A stretch of DNA of 64,000 nt, taken from NCBI GenBank assembly GCA_023105745.1, contig JALGQZ010000003.1, positions 79,768,696 through 79,832,695 of the forward strand, read 5' to 3'. Both the position numbers and the translations under genes were made by a program. Below are positions 18,977-30,609 of this stretch, one piece after another. This stretch comes from Austropuccinia psidii (Eukaryota > Basidiomycota > Pucciniomycetes > Pucciniales > Sphaerophragmiaceae). The notes beneath the pieces were generated by a model that was given only the letters and a program-made list of their open reading frames with translations, had not been told where the DNA came from and did no database searches. Each line of letters starts with the position of its first letter. Positions within the stretch are counted from its first letter, which is position 1.

Positions 18977-21900
18977 ATTTAATGCTGTCCCCAGAATTCC
19001 AGTTTCAAGAGGAATATTATGGGTTCCATTTAGCCATATTTTATTCCTTTAAATATTTATTCTAGTAACTTAAATGATATCTTCTGTTTATATCTCTTTA
19101 TATTAATTTTTGAACCTCCATGGGTTGTTCCTTGTTTTGTCTTCTTTGTTTCATTTATTTTGATATAATTTCATGCTTTTGTTATATTTTCTATTATTCT
19201 TGTTTATTGATGCTTTTCTTTGAAAGTTTTTTTTAATTAGAAAATATGTAATTTTGTTCTTCCAAATTTAGTATACTAAGTTAGATATGAGTTTATAAGA
19301 TTTTCCCAGCCTATTAATTGAATTCTTTGATTCTTTTGAATTTTGAGATATGTGATTTTGATTTATGGGTTGATTCTTCTTTTTTTTTTTCAAAGAAAAT
19401 TTTGAATATTGAAACAAGTTTGTTGATGAATAATGATGCAGTTTAAGGTCATACTCAGGACCACAGCTTTAGTTATCTGAGAAAATAATTGAAAAAAAAA
19501 TAAAGAATTTACTCAGACGGTTTAAGTTATCAAGGACCTCTCTCCTTTTTATTTTGTTTTTCTGATTGGGTTGTTCTTTCTTCTTGTTTTTGTTTTTGCT
19601 GAAATTAACCTTAAATGGTAGGGCCATCCCCTCTCCATTTAATAATTGTACCATCATTTCTATTTTTTCTAATAATGTATTTTTTTGAATATAGTATGGA
19701 TATGATGGGTGTAAAGAAAAATCTCTAAGAGTAATAATATTAAATAATATCAAATCATCACAAAATATAATATGAGTTTTATATGAATTTGAGATAAAAA
19801 AAATAAAATAAGATAAAATAAAATAAGATAAAATAATATGAAGTAATATAGAATAATAATCAATAGAGTAAGATAATATAGATTCTTTCTAAAATGATAC
19901 TAATTAATATAAATGTTAAAGCAATAATAATAAGGAGGATTATTTAACTACTTTTGAGAATAAAACTAGCTTAAGCTCTTGATGAATCTCTTGAATAACT
20001 TTTTTTTATTTTTAGTATATTAATTATTATGAATGGTGCGTGGCCTTTTTATTGTTATTGAGGGTTAACAACCCCTCTCAATTTAATAATTATACCCTAA
20101 TTTTAATTTATTTATTCTATATTATTACTTATAATAATATTTTTAATTTAGTATAAATAATAATAATATTTTGAAATTAATAATATATTTAATTTAATAT
20201 GAATAATAATAATAAATCTTAATATAATATAAATGATATTAATAAATTTTAATTTAATTTAAATGATAATAATAAATCTAATATAATATAAATAATAATA
20301 ATATATTTAATTCAATATGAATAATAATAATAAGGCTTAATCAAATATGAATGATAATAATAAATTTAATTTAATATAAATAATAATAATATATTTGATT
20401 TAATTTAAATAATAATAATATATTTGGTTTAATTTAAATAATAATATTTTTTTTAATAATAATTTTAATTCAATATAAATAATAACAATTTTTTTTTTTT
20501 TTTTTTGAAGTAGCTGGGTGTGGATACTTCAAAATTAAACAGCTGTACTTCTTATCTTGCCACGGGTGATTGATTTCTTCCCACTTTAATTTTAACCCCC
20601 TTCCCACCTGTGTTTGAATAAAATACATTAAATTAATTAATTAATTTTGTTTTTTATTTATTTTTGTTTCCGTTTATAGTACAGTACAGTACTGTACTCT
20701 TCTCCATCCATCGCGATCAATCATTTTCTTCTCTTTTCAATTCTTTTTTTTTTTAGGAAAAATAAAATAAAAAAGATAAAAAAAAGTAATATATATATTT
20801 TTTTTACATATTTATAAAAAAAATAATGATTTAATTTTTTTTTTGTTTTTGTGGTTTTTGTGTTTTTTTTGCTGTTTTTGCATCGTTCCAATGCTTTTTT
20901 TATTGAATTTGATTTTTTTTTATAATATTGATTAATGATAATAATAGTAGTAATGATTTGCTATTCTTTTTTTTCTTGAAAAAAAAAGTAAAAAAATAAA
21001 TAAATAAAAAAAAAATATAAAAATGAATAGAGAGGAAAATAATAATGGTACAGGCAGTTGAAATTCTAATAAGGTGAGTGTTTTTTTTTCTTTAATTTAG
21101 TTGACCATTAATTTGACCAAATAAAGTGAGATTAAATTAATTAAGATTTGAAAATTAAACTAAAGTTCAATTGATTCAAATCTATTGTTTGTTTTAGTTA
21201 AGTGAATTAAGAATCAATTTAATCAAATAATATAAGATTAAATTAATTAATATTTTTATTGTTTTAGTTGGGTGAAGCTAAGAATTAATTTAACCAAATA
21301 ATTATAAGAAATAAATTAATTAAACTTCTTACAATTAAATTAAAGTTTTGATTAATCTTGAAACTCAATCAATATAAAATTGATTAAATTGGTGCAAAAC
21401 ATTTTTAATTAATTAGATTTGAAATGGAGTTAAACATAATTTGACCAAATAATATAAGATCAAATTAATCAAGATTCTGAATTTTTAAATTGAAGATTAA
21501 TTTTTTTGGTTAATCCAATCAATATATTATTGATTTAATATATGAAACTTATTTATTTATTTTTAACTTGAATTCTAATTGGGGTTAAATGGTTGATAAG
21601 ATGTATCTTTAGAGTTTGCATCGCTTTCAGTATATAAAATGCTTGAGGGCTAAACTGTGGGTGGAAGAAATTTGCTCCATATTCAATATAAAAGGAGGTC
21701 TTTTTCTCCCTTATCCCAGTAAAAAAAATCCTTTTGTCTATTATGATAAAGTATTCTGAATATCCAAAGTAATTTAATAAGCAAAAGAATTAATTGTATA
21801 AAGAAATATCTTAATTTGGGTTAACCTGGCCAGTTATACCTTTGATTATATACTCTTTATTTTATTATTATTATTTTAATTTAATAATTATTTGAGGATA

Positions 21901-22370
21901 CTAAAACCAATGAGGTTATTGATATTTCTTGTTGATTTTTCTGGATGACTTTGATCTTCTCAATGCTTGTTTTTATAAACTTTTATTGTTATTGTTGTTC
22001 AATCTTGCCTTATTATATTGATTAATTTGATACTATTACTTAAGATATTCAATATTGATGAGGGTTAAATTATAGAATAAAATTGAAATTCCCCAGAATT
22101 TCATCCCAAAAACTTAAATAATAAAAGATGTATTTAAGAAATTGACACCCACCCTAATTTTTTAGCTGAGTATTTTTTTTATAATACATAAGATAACAAG
22201 GAATAATGATACTGATACACTTGACACTTTTTTTATTGATATATTTTGATATTTGATTTTTTTCATATTTTTTATGAATTTTTATATATTTTTTATGGAT
22301 ATTTGATATTAAAATCAAACTAAAATTCATGATATAAGAAAAAAAAACTTTTTTATTATAATAAAAAAAA
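18977..22370. repeat. AT-rich, low-complexity interior of the LARD-like element
   Basis: No gene. About 19790-19870 and 20100-20480 are (TAA)n-like and degenerate minisatellite repeats of TTTAATTTAATATAAATAAT type. About 21105-21480 carries four diverged copies of a unit containing TTTGACCAAATAATATAAGA. AGTACAGTACAGTACTGTAC lies near 20680. Long A and T runs occur throughout. This is the space where a full element would have its pol. Confidence 0.75.
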
Positions 22371-24653
22371 TCATTGATAATGTGAAAATTTTTTGTCAAG
22401 CCTATTCTTGAATTTGGCCTTCTTAGCTGTAAGCTCATTTCTTCTTTCTTCATTGAGATATTGGTCTTGAAAATCTTCATCATTATCAAAGTAATCCTGA
22501 ATTATTTTTCCATTTCTATCATTAATTTCTGTCCAATCCTCTTTTTGTGTTGATGTCTTATATTGCCTTGCCAAATGAGCCTGCAAGCTTGGGCATATCT
22601 TCTTATTCTGAGTAATCCAAAAATATTCCTTTTCTTCCTTAGTCTTCTTCTTCTTTTCGCTACTTTTATCTTTGATTTTATTTTATTCATTCTTCTTTAT
22701 GGTACTAATATCTTCCAACCACTTGACATGTTGGTTTGCACATTCAAAGTTTTCCCTAGAATTATTTTTATTGTAATCCACAATATCTGCATTTCTCAGA
22801 GGTTGCCAATTTGTGTAACCTTCCCAAGGGTATTCTTCTTCAGTAAGAATAAATTTTTGTTCATCTTCAGCTTCTTGTTGTATTTCCATTTGACAAAATA
22901 ATCCTTCTTCATTCTCATATTCTGATCCAGAAATATGTTTTTCTAAAATATTTGGTGAGTGTATTGTATTTTTTATAAGCTCATTTGTGGAATTGTTCCT
23001 GATGGATTTAAGTTTCTTGAATCTTGAATTAATTTCTTTTTCAATATCAAAGTTATTATGAGCTTCCCCAGAGGCTTTGTCTTCAGGGTGTAAGTCCTTT
23101 GGTTTATTTAATTCCTGTTGTATGTCAGTTTGTCCAAATAGGTTTATTCCTTCTTTAAATTCATTCTTGAATGTTTTTAATTGCATATGTCTTTCTATAC
23201 TGCATTCCATATCTTCTTTTCTCAAAGTGTAACCATGTACATCTATTTTTGAAGGTTGTTCTTCTGGACATAAAGGCATATTTTTTACTTTCTTTTGTTT
23301 ATTTCCCTTGATAGGGCTTTCAATGACCCTTTTTAAGTCTAATTCTTCTATAATAAGTCTTGGATCAATATTTCCCATATTAGGGTATAATTTATTTTCA
23401 CCACTAATTCCTTCCATCAGAATTCTAGGATCAATGTTTTCAAAATTTGAGGGAAAAGAAGGTTGTGACTTCTCAAAATTATTAAATTCCTTTTTTTGGG
23501 TAGCTCCTGTCATAGGTACTTGATTGAATCTGAGTGATGGGTCAATTAACTCTTGTGGAAGAACTGATTCACTTTGATGAAAATTAGGTTTCTTATCAAT
23601 CTTACTTGATCCTTCATTAGATGCTGAGATTTCTTGATGATAAGTATTCTAATTTGGTCTGAATTTTTCATAGTATCATTCAAAATTTCATTTCAACTTT
23701 TAGATTCTTCAGGTTTTGGAATTACATCAACATTTTCCTTCTGAATTTTGGGGTGGTTTTGAGTAGTAATGTCCTTCTTTTTGGAAATGTTACATTTGAG
23801 GGAAGCTTCTTTTAATAAGTTGAGTGCTGATTTATCAATTTGAGAACTTAAACCTTTAGGTTCTGAGCTGACACTAACTATTGTTACAACTGGCTTGATA
23901 CTTGACTTCCAATTATTCTTAAATATTCCCTTTGAAAGGGACTTAAAAGCTTTAATAGATGAGATAAGCTTTGTTAATGTTTTTCTTTTGATGTCTTCAG
24001 TATTCTTGAGGTTATAGCTTTTGATGGCTTGAGATATTTGGCTACAAGTATTTCCATTTTCTTTTCTTGAGGCTAAAATTCCTGGAGAGTTTTCTTCTTT
24101 AAGCTTTAAACTGAAATTTTCTGTATTAATTTGAGCTAATTGCTCATGAATGTTCACTTTGCCTTTGGAATCCTTCACTTCTTCACTATCAAGTACTTGA
24201 TGAGAATTTTCCTCAAATTTTTCTTGTTTTTGGGGGCTTAATTCATTCCCTTTTGGTAATTCTTGCCAATATTCCAATTTAGAAACTGCTCATGTTTCCA
24301 TTCCTGCTGGTGGGTTTTCTCTCCATCCTACTTTCTGTGGTGAAAAAATTGGTAAGCAAAGTCTTCTTCCATTTTCTTCTACGTAACTGAATATTTCCCC
24401 TTTTTGTTGAGAAAAGTCTAGTCTTATGTTATTATCTGCAAGGAAGGGTCTTCCCAATACTGTATGGTGTGTAAGATATTTGTTCCCTTCTTTTTCCTTT
24501 CTTTTTACTTTGTGTTAATAATAAATCTTGCATTTGCTTCATAAGACTTTGGATCTGTACTGTTTGATCTTCCTCTTCACTTTCTTCTGCATACTGTCCT
24601 TCTGCAGTATCTTCAGGTAATGGTGGTAAGTCATATGTTGATTTTTTATTCAT
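22371..24653 (-). pseudogene. Gag start fused to retropepsin end plus unknown coding region (LARD-like)
   Basis: Reading on the minus strand, 24653-24470 encodes a Gag-like N-terminus rich in acidic residues and Gln (VQIQSLMKQMQDLLLTQ looks coiled-coil), ending in KKKGKRREQ. It then jumps, out of frame, to HTVLGRPFLADNN, the conserved C-terminal part of a retropepsin, near 24450. This suggests a deletion that removed capsid and the protease active site. After an in-frame TGA the frame runs to 23693, shifts once near 23650-23690, and continues to 22371 with one stop at 22683. The last part has three IDPxL repeats (IDPSLRFNQ, IDPRILMEG, IDPRLIIEE) and two copies of I-Q-Q-E. I do not recognise a domain after the protease remnant. 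Confidence 0.65.
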
Positions 24654-25034
24654 TTCTACTTAATAAACTGATCCTTTAAATTCTTTTGTACTTCTCTTGT
24701 TTTTCCTTGCTTCTTGAACTAACTTGAAGAAAAATCTCCTTATTTATTCCTTTTCCTTCTGTTCTGTTCTTGAGGTTTCAATGAGTAAATTAATATCCTT
24801 GGGTGTTTGATTTTTTGGTGTTCATTCTTTTACTGGATAATAAAAAAGATATGATTGATTTGAGGATTGTGATGGTGGTGATGATTTGGAATGGGATTTG
24901 TTTCCAGATTCCAGATTGTATAAGAGTTATTATGGTTAATTCTTGAAAATGGTAATTATTTTTGTGAGTTATGTTGATTTGTTTATCTTCTTTCTTGATT
25001 ATTGACTGATGATTGAATTTTGAAGTTGAAATAG
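24654..25034 (-). other. Leader of the LARD-like element
   Basis: Lies between the primer site and the gag-like start. An 82-codon open frame (24790-25038) overlaps the primer site and shows no protein-like pattern. I take it as untranslated leader. Confidence 0.5.
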
Positions 25035-25051
25035 CCACTTCTGGGACACCA
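25035..25051 (-). other. Putative primer binding site of the LARD-like element
   Basis: On the minus strand the sequence after the LTR end is TCTGGTGTCCCAGAAGTGG. It begins with TGG two bases after the LTR, as expected for pairing to the CCA end of a tRNA. The tRNA species was not identified. Confidence 0.6.
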
Positions 25052-25053
25052 GA

Positions 25054-26837
25054 TGTGGAACTCCTTTTAGTGTGGGATTGGATAAGGCAGTCCTTGAGGG
25101 GGAAATCACAGGTAAGCAGTTTTGAATTGCTGAAATAATCCTGTAACCAAGGGTGCTAATGGTTTTTTAGCTGCCCCTCTTAATATGTTAAACAATCTCC
25201 CTACAGAGCTCTCAAATCAATATTTAAGATTGTGGCTTTACAGCTAGAGAAGACTTTTCAGCAGTCTCTATCAGACCTATTCAATAATCAGGTCAGTAAC
25301 TTATAAGTTAAAAAAATATAAAATATAGTTTTCAAATAAGAATATAAGATAATTTTAAGGCTAAAACCTTAATAGTATAAGAGGTTGATTTAATATAATA
25401 GTAATAATATATATTTTAAGGGGTAAGCTCGATTTAATGTTATATATGTTATAATACTTAATGGTTTGAGAGGGTAATTGTTAATATAATATAATAATAA
25501 GACCTGTAATAATTTCTTGGTAAGATATTGTTCAATATATAGAGGATGTTTGTTGAATATATAAAAGATATAATATAATATAAGGGTAGGTTTTTCTTAT
25601 ATATAATAATATATAGTTGTAAGGTTGGTTTTTTTATAATATGAAGATATAATAAGACTATTTTTCCTTTATAATGTAAAGGTATAGGGATTAACTCAAT
25701 ATTATGAGTATTGTCGATAGTATTATAATTATAAGACTAATAATTTAAACATAGGGTGGATTAATAATATTAATTAGACCTTCTGTTAACTACTATTAAT
25801 TAGAAATCACTATGAATTAAACTTATAATTCTATAATACTTTGATAAAAATAACTAGATTATCCTACTCATAAGGGATGAATAGTTATTCTCCTTCTTGG
25901 TATATAACTAATTGGATTCATGGGGGAAAGAGGAAGGAATGAGGGAGAGAGGCCCTCTATTTATATTCTTTGGGCCCTCCATAGAGGCACTCAAAAAAGG
26001 GACTTAGAATTTTTCACTTCTTTTGGCTGGGGCAATTTTTTATAGTGGTGAGATACCATTTCTTTGGTTTGTTGCACCAGTTTATGTATGATTACATAAT
26101 CTGAGATGTTTTGTTGGTGAGGAATTTTGTGATGGTGTCATTTGATCAAGATATTGCACCATATGTTTGGTATGTTGCACCATTTCTGGGGGGATGATGT
26201 GATTTTGTACAGCTATTGCACCATAGGTCTGTGCATTGTTTGAACTGTAGGTGGAGAATGCTGTGTATTGTAGGGATTCTATTTGTCCTGTATGAGTTTT
26301 TTCTTTTCTTTATCTAACTTAATTCTGTTTTTAATTTATATTTACTGGCTTATCAGGTGGCTGTGCTTGTATATCCACAGATTTGCTGGGTAATTTAAGG
26401 TTTTTGATGGATTTTCCTTGCATAAATTGATTGATTTCTTTTTTCTTTCTGTCTTGTGACTGTTGATTGATACAGTTTTAATTTATTCCTTATTGAAGTG
26501 GCCTCACTTTAATAACTGAATTGCTGAGTAATCCAAAGGTTGATCAGAGCTAGGGTAACTTGAGTGTTACATTACCCCTTTCACTGGTAACTGAAACATT
26601 CTGGCTAACTTTTCTTTTTTCTTTCCTTATTTTGTTGTTATTCTTGTAATCAAATGGACCATTATTCCAGTATTTGCTTATGGGATTATATATATTGATG
26701 AATTTAAATCCATTTTATTGCTGAATTCTTCTATTATAATTGTTTAATTATTGATTTTCCTTTGTCATTTCTTCAATTTATAGCCTTATAAGTGAAATTT
26801 CACTTGAAAATGGGCCATTAAGGTATGGAATACCACA
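25054..26837 (-). repeat. 5' LTR of the LARD-like element
   Basis: 1784 bases, matching 17186-18965. The plus strand reads TGTGGAACTCC at the left and GGAATACCACA at the right. The first 145 bases differ from the other LTR at about seven sites, which points to an insertion older than element C. Confidence 0.9.
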
Positions 26838-26925
26838 ATGTCAATTACCTTAAAAGCATCCATAGCTTAACTTATTTACAGTCTTGGGATTCTCTTACAT
26901 ATATATATCACAAATAAAACTCACA

Positions 26926-27309
26926 ATGAATGACAAACCACTTGACGTTAAAGATATCTCCATAATTTCAATACTCGACAGAACCAACTATGGTGACTGG
27001 CAAATGCATATGAAAGTTCACCTAAGGTCCAGAGACTTAATTGAAGTCTGTGAGAAATCACTGCCTTAAGATGCCTCCACCAGCGCAGTAAACAAATGCA
27101 CTAGAGCAAGTTTTGAAGCCATCAATCTGATCACAAGAAGAATAACAGAGAGGGGCTTCAGAGAAGTATTTAGTTCCAAGACCATTGAGAATAGTCAAGA
27201 ACTTTGGTCCAAAATTGCTGAACAATATGCATCCAAACGAGTTGTCAACAGAGGTTGAGTTTGGATGGACTGGCAGCAATGTTTCTATGGCGGCAACGTA
27301 AAAATGTAT
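26926..27309 (+). pseudogene. gag: Copia Gag, N-terminal part (element F), truncated
   Basis: ATG at 26926 starts MNDKPLDVKDISI. Then comes LDRTNYGDWQMHMKVHLRSR, which fits the copia Gag N-terminal region, followed by ELWSKIAEQYASK in the same frame. Two stops interrupt it: TAA at 27067-27069 and TGA in the NRG-VWMDW segment near 27256. Both can be explained by C to T changes in CAA and CGA. The frame ends where a C-family LTR begins at 27310. The leader 26838-26925 lies between this gene and the LARD-like insertion. Confidence 0.75.
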
Positions 27310-27443
27310 TGTGAGCCTTGAGGTATATTTTACATACCCAAATATGCCACAATTGTCGTAAAAATAAATTCGAACTATGCATAACCCATAAGTCATGCAT
27401 ATATCCAAAATTCATCAGTTTTGATTTCAGAAAAGATGATTAC
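27310..27443 (+). repeat. C-family LTR in plus orientation, first part
   Basis: Starts TGTGAGCCTTGAGG and matches the reverse complement of 46830-46961, the end of the element C LTR. It is broken at 27443 by element B and resumes at 43666. The five bases before it are TGTAT. Its own element body is not visible. Confidence 0.85.
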
Positions 27444-29260
27444 TGTAAGGTGTGGATATCAAGCTTTGATCAAAAATCAAGTCCTTTTCCTGTCCTGAAG
27501 ACTTGTATAAGGTAAAAATCAATTAAAAATAGTAAGAAATATTATTTTGAAGAGAAAAAACGCCAGTTTTATTGTTTATAACTTTATTAGTATAAAATAA
27601 TAGTATTTTAAAGATTTATTGTTTTACCAACAATAAAAATTTATCCAAAAATACTCTACAAGAGATATTTAAGGCTACAAAAGAAATTTCTTCAAGAGCA
27701 ATTTCAATTGGAATTAATTGAGCAAAGAACTGAAAGAAATTAATTAAAGAACCAAGTCCTTACAAAGATATTAAAGAGAAAAAACACCCAACAGTGACCA
27801 GAGTGAATTTGGAAACAAAGTGACAAAGTTAACAGTGATGAAAGATGCTTTAATTCACTTTTGGGGTGGTTTAGGGGTAAAAATGATTATAAGAGTTACA
27901 AAAAATGATTATAATAATTTTTTCACGTGGTTAGAAGTTTTAAAATGATTTGAAAAATGTGTTTGGGATCTTTTATTAATTGGCTTAACAGTGTTTAAAC
28001 TAATTATAAAAGGAAAATATTCTAACATGAAGAGAAAAGTGGGTCAAAGAAGACATTCTTTTATAGCAACCAATTTTCTTACTCAAAAATTAAAATTTAC
28101 TCTTGTCAGTCGTAAAAACTAGTCTGAAAACAGAAGAGCTAATTATGGACTCATTGAACCCTAGTTTAGACCAAAAAAGGGCTGATTTAAGGCATTTTTT
28201 GGCATTTTTAGTCATTTTAGACCCTTAAATCAGCCATTACTATAGCCTTCAAAACACGTCACAATGTGTTTAAGAGGCGTAGAAATCAGTTAAAACTGTT
28301 TTTACTAACATTTTTTTAACTTAAGGGTAGTTTTACCCTCTTGGCAACAGTTAAAACTGCCCTGGTTGGTATCAAAACCTCATTATCAATTGAGTCACAG
28401 ACCCTGTGACTCAATTCCAGGCCAAAAGGGATGAACCTTTGCGTTAATTTTGACATCTCATTCCTGAAAGCAAGGGTTTTGGGGGTCTGGCTCCCCCTTA
28501 GAGCTAGAGTTCCTTTTCCTCCCAAATTCTAATGTTTCCAATTTATTTTTTCCTTTAATTCCTCATCATGTATTATACTTGTAATTTACATATGTAATTT
28601 AATTGAATTGTACAGCACAATACAGTAATAATTGATACCTCATATGTAAATCAAAGTTCACTTATGTAATACACAAGCACATTTTAACATTTCAATTGAA
28701 TTCAATTGAAAATACTTCAATTCCTCATAACTTCTAAGCTAAACACAACACCTCAATTTTATCACAAAAAATTTATGGTTAACACCACATGTGGTGTGAA
28801 TTAAATCAAATCTTTGAGGATTTTTACTCTTTGTATTGAAAATACTGAAAACTTGATTTGAGCTTATTTAGATTTGAGTTACAAACATTTCACTCAGAGG
28901 TGACCCCACCTAATTTTTTATAAGGAATCAAATGGTGAAATAAATTTTATATGTTTATCTATTGGATAGAAAGTTATAATATATTCTATATGAATTTCTA
29001 CCAAAATATTTTAATTTCATAATTTTTATTAAAAATTCATTTGTACTTAATTTTTACAAGTAAAAATGAATTTTCATAATTTTAAATTTTATTGTAATTT
29101 TATTTTTAAATTATAATTATATTTTGATTGTTACATATAAATTTGTATTTATAATTCAATTTTTTTTTTATAATATAAATAAATTTATTTTATTTATATT
29201 TGTATTTTAATTTATCATTTGTGGTCTTTGGGGTATATCACAATACCTCTAAGTCTCACA
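27444..29260 (-). repeat. 3' LTR of element B
   Basis: 1817 bases. It includes a well-preserved block (about 28316-28590) with a perfect 13-base inverted repeat carrying two TGA-G/C-TCA sites, and AT-rich sequence toward 29220. It follows the polypurine tract in the minus reading. Confidence 0.88.
28388..28416. promoter_or_regulatory. Perfect inverted repeat with paired TGAGTCA sites in LTR B
   Basis: AATTGAGTCACAG, spacer ACC, CTGTGACTCAATT. Each arm contains the Gcn4/AP-1 type heptamer TGA(G/C)TCA. The other LTR has the identical structure at 42879-42907 although the LTRs are otherwise diverged. The regulatory role is inferred. Confidence 0.5.
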
Positions 29261-29280
29261 TTCCCTCCCCCTAAAAAAAG
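29261..29280 (-). other. Polypurine tract of element B
   Basis: On the minus strand the purine-rich AGGGGGAGGGAA abuts the LTR start TGTGAG. Confidence 0.8.
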
Positions 29281-29284
29281 CATA

Positions 29285-30609
29285 TTACTTTCTAATATTG
29301 TTATTTCTAGTGTGCCTGAACCTTCTGAGAAGTTTAGTAGCTTCAGGTATGTCCTTTTCTTGCAACCATTCATCTTCACAAGTTGGGCCACTGTACCTAA
29401 CAGGGTATTCCCTTACTTTCTTGGTTCTCAACTTTCTTTCTTTGAGAACTTTGGTAATTTTCTTACTACCAGATGGTTCAACAGGAGGTATAGCTTGAGG
29501 AATTTTATTCCTCAAAGGGAATTTCTCAGCATCACTAGATTTATATGGCCTTATCAAGATTACTGGAAATGTAGGATGCTTATTGCTAAGTTCCTCAGAA
29601 AACTCTACTTCAATAGCATTTTCTCCATGGAGGGCCTTAATAACAAAAGGTCCTGCAAAGGAGTCCTTCAGATTTCTACATCCTTTGATGTTATTGAAGT
29701 TAGTGGTGGATACAAGAGCTAAGTCCCCCACTTTGAAATCTGGAGTTTCTTGTGATTTATCCCATTTGTCCTTAGCATATGAAAAAGAGTCCTCCATGCA
29801 CCTTACTGCATGCTTTCTAGCTTTTTCTAGCATTCCCTTGAAGTTAGCACCTATGGGATGTATTTCAATCAAATCTTTCCTCAAGGAATCTTGGGGTAAT
29901 TTGAGTTTCCATCCTCTTTCTAGGATAGCAGGAGTTTGATTGGTACCGGCATGGATTGATGTTTGATATTCTAATTCCAGTCCTGGCAACAGAGTACACC
30001 AATCATGGGTAAATCCATCACAATCTCTGAATTCAAGGCCATATGCACAAAATCTTCTTACCATGTCCTCCAAGGTTTGGATTATGCTTCCAGCCAGACC
30101 ATCAGCTTGTGGGTGGTTGGCTGTAGAGAAAGACAGCTTAGTGCCAAATAATTGGTGAAGACTTGTCCATAGTGCTGAAGTAAATTTGGGATCCCTATCA
30201 CTAATGATATTTTCAAATATTCCAGTCCATGACACTACTCTATTCCATATCAGAAGAGCTGTATCCATGGCTGTATCATCCTTGTGACATGGTAAAAAGA
30301 TTGGAGTTTTACTGAATATGTCCACAATCACTAGGCAAGCATTATAACTTCTGTCGCCTCCTGGTGGTAGGCCAGTTACCCAATCCATATGGACAATCCC
30401 AAGGTCTGCTTGGTTCTTCAATTTTTATCTTATTTCCAAGTCTCTTGCCAGTGGATTTATTTTCTTTTTGACATCTGTCACAGGTTTTGCAATACTCTGC
30501 AACATCTTTCTGCCACATTGGCCACCATATACAGGCTTTTACCTTTTATCTTGTTCTGTATTCAGACAGATGTCCTGGGAAGGGGCTGTCATGGCATTCT
30601 TTCAGTACA
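29285..30609 (-). pseudogene. pol: Integrase and C-terminal chromo-like domain of element B
   Basis: This is the end of the B polyprotein after the DNA transposon. It starts with KECHDSPF-type sequence and an HHCC zinc region (CIWWPMWQKDV, YCKTCDRCQK), with stops, near 30440-30600. The catalytic core runs from HMDWVTGLPPGGD to IISDRDPKF. Where an integrase should have the third catalytic residue in LAE, this copy reads LAGS, so the glutamate is lost. The C-terminus (KERKLRTKKVREYPVRYSG, CEDEWLQEKDIP, LLRRFRH) resembles the chromo-like end of element C. A frameshift lies near 30420. Not functional. Confidence 0.88.

Larger units (their letters stand above)
17186..26837 (-). mobile_element. Non-autonomous 9.65 kb LTR retrotransposon (LARD-like)
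   Basis: Two LTRs of 1780 and 1784 bases face the same way, with TGTGGAACTCC at the left and GGAATACCACA at the right of each on the plus strand. The polypurine tract lies next to the left LTR and the primer site next to the right LTR, so the element reads on the minus strand. The 6.1 kb interior has a broken gag/protease-derived coding region, but no reverse transcriptase, RNase H or integrase motif in any frame. The first 145 LTR bases differ at about seven positions. Flanks are ATTGT and ATGTC, not an exact duplication. It splits copia element F. It would need enzymes supplied by another element. Confidence 0.85.

Noticed and set aside
17186..26842. Target-site duplication for the LARD-like element
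   Set aside because: Flanks ATTGT and ATGTC do not agree exactly, so I did not claim one.
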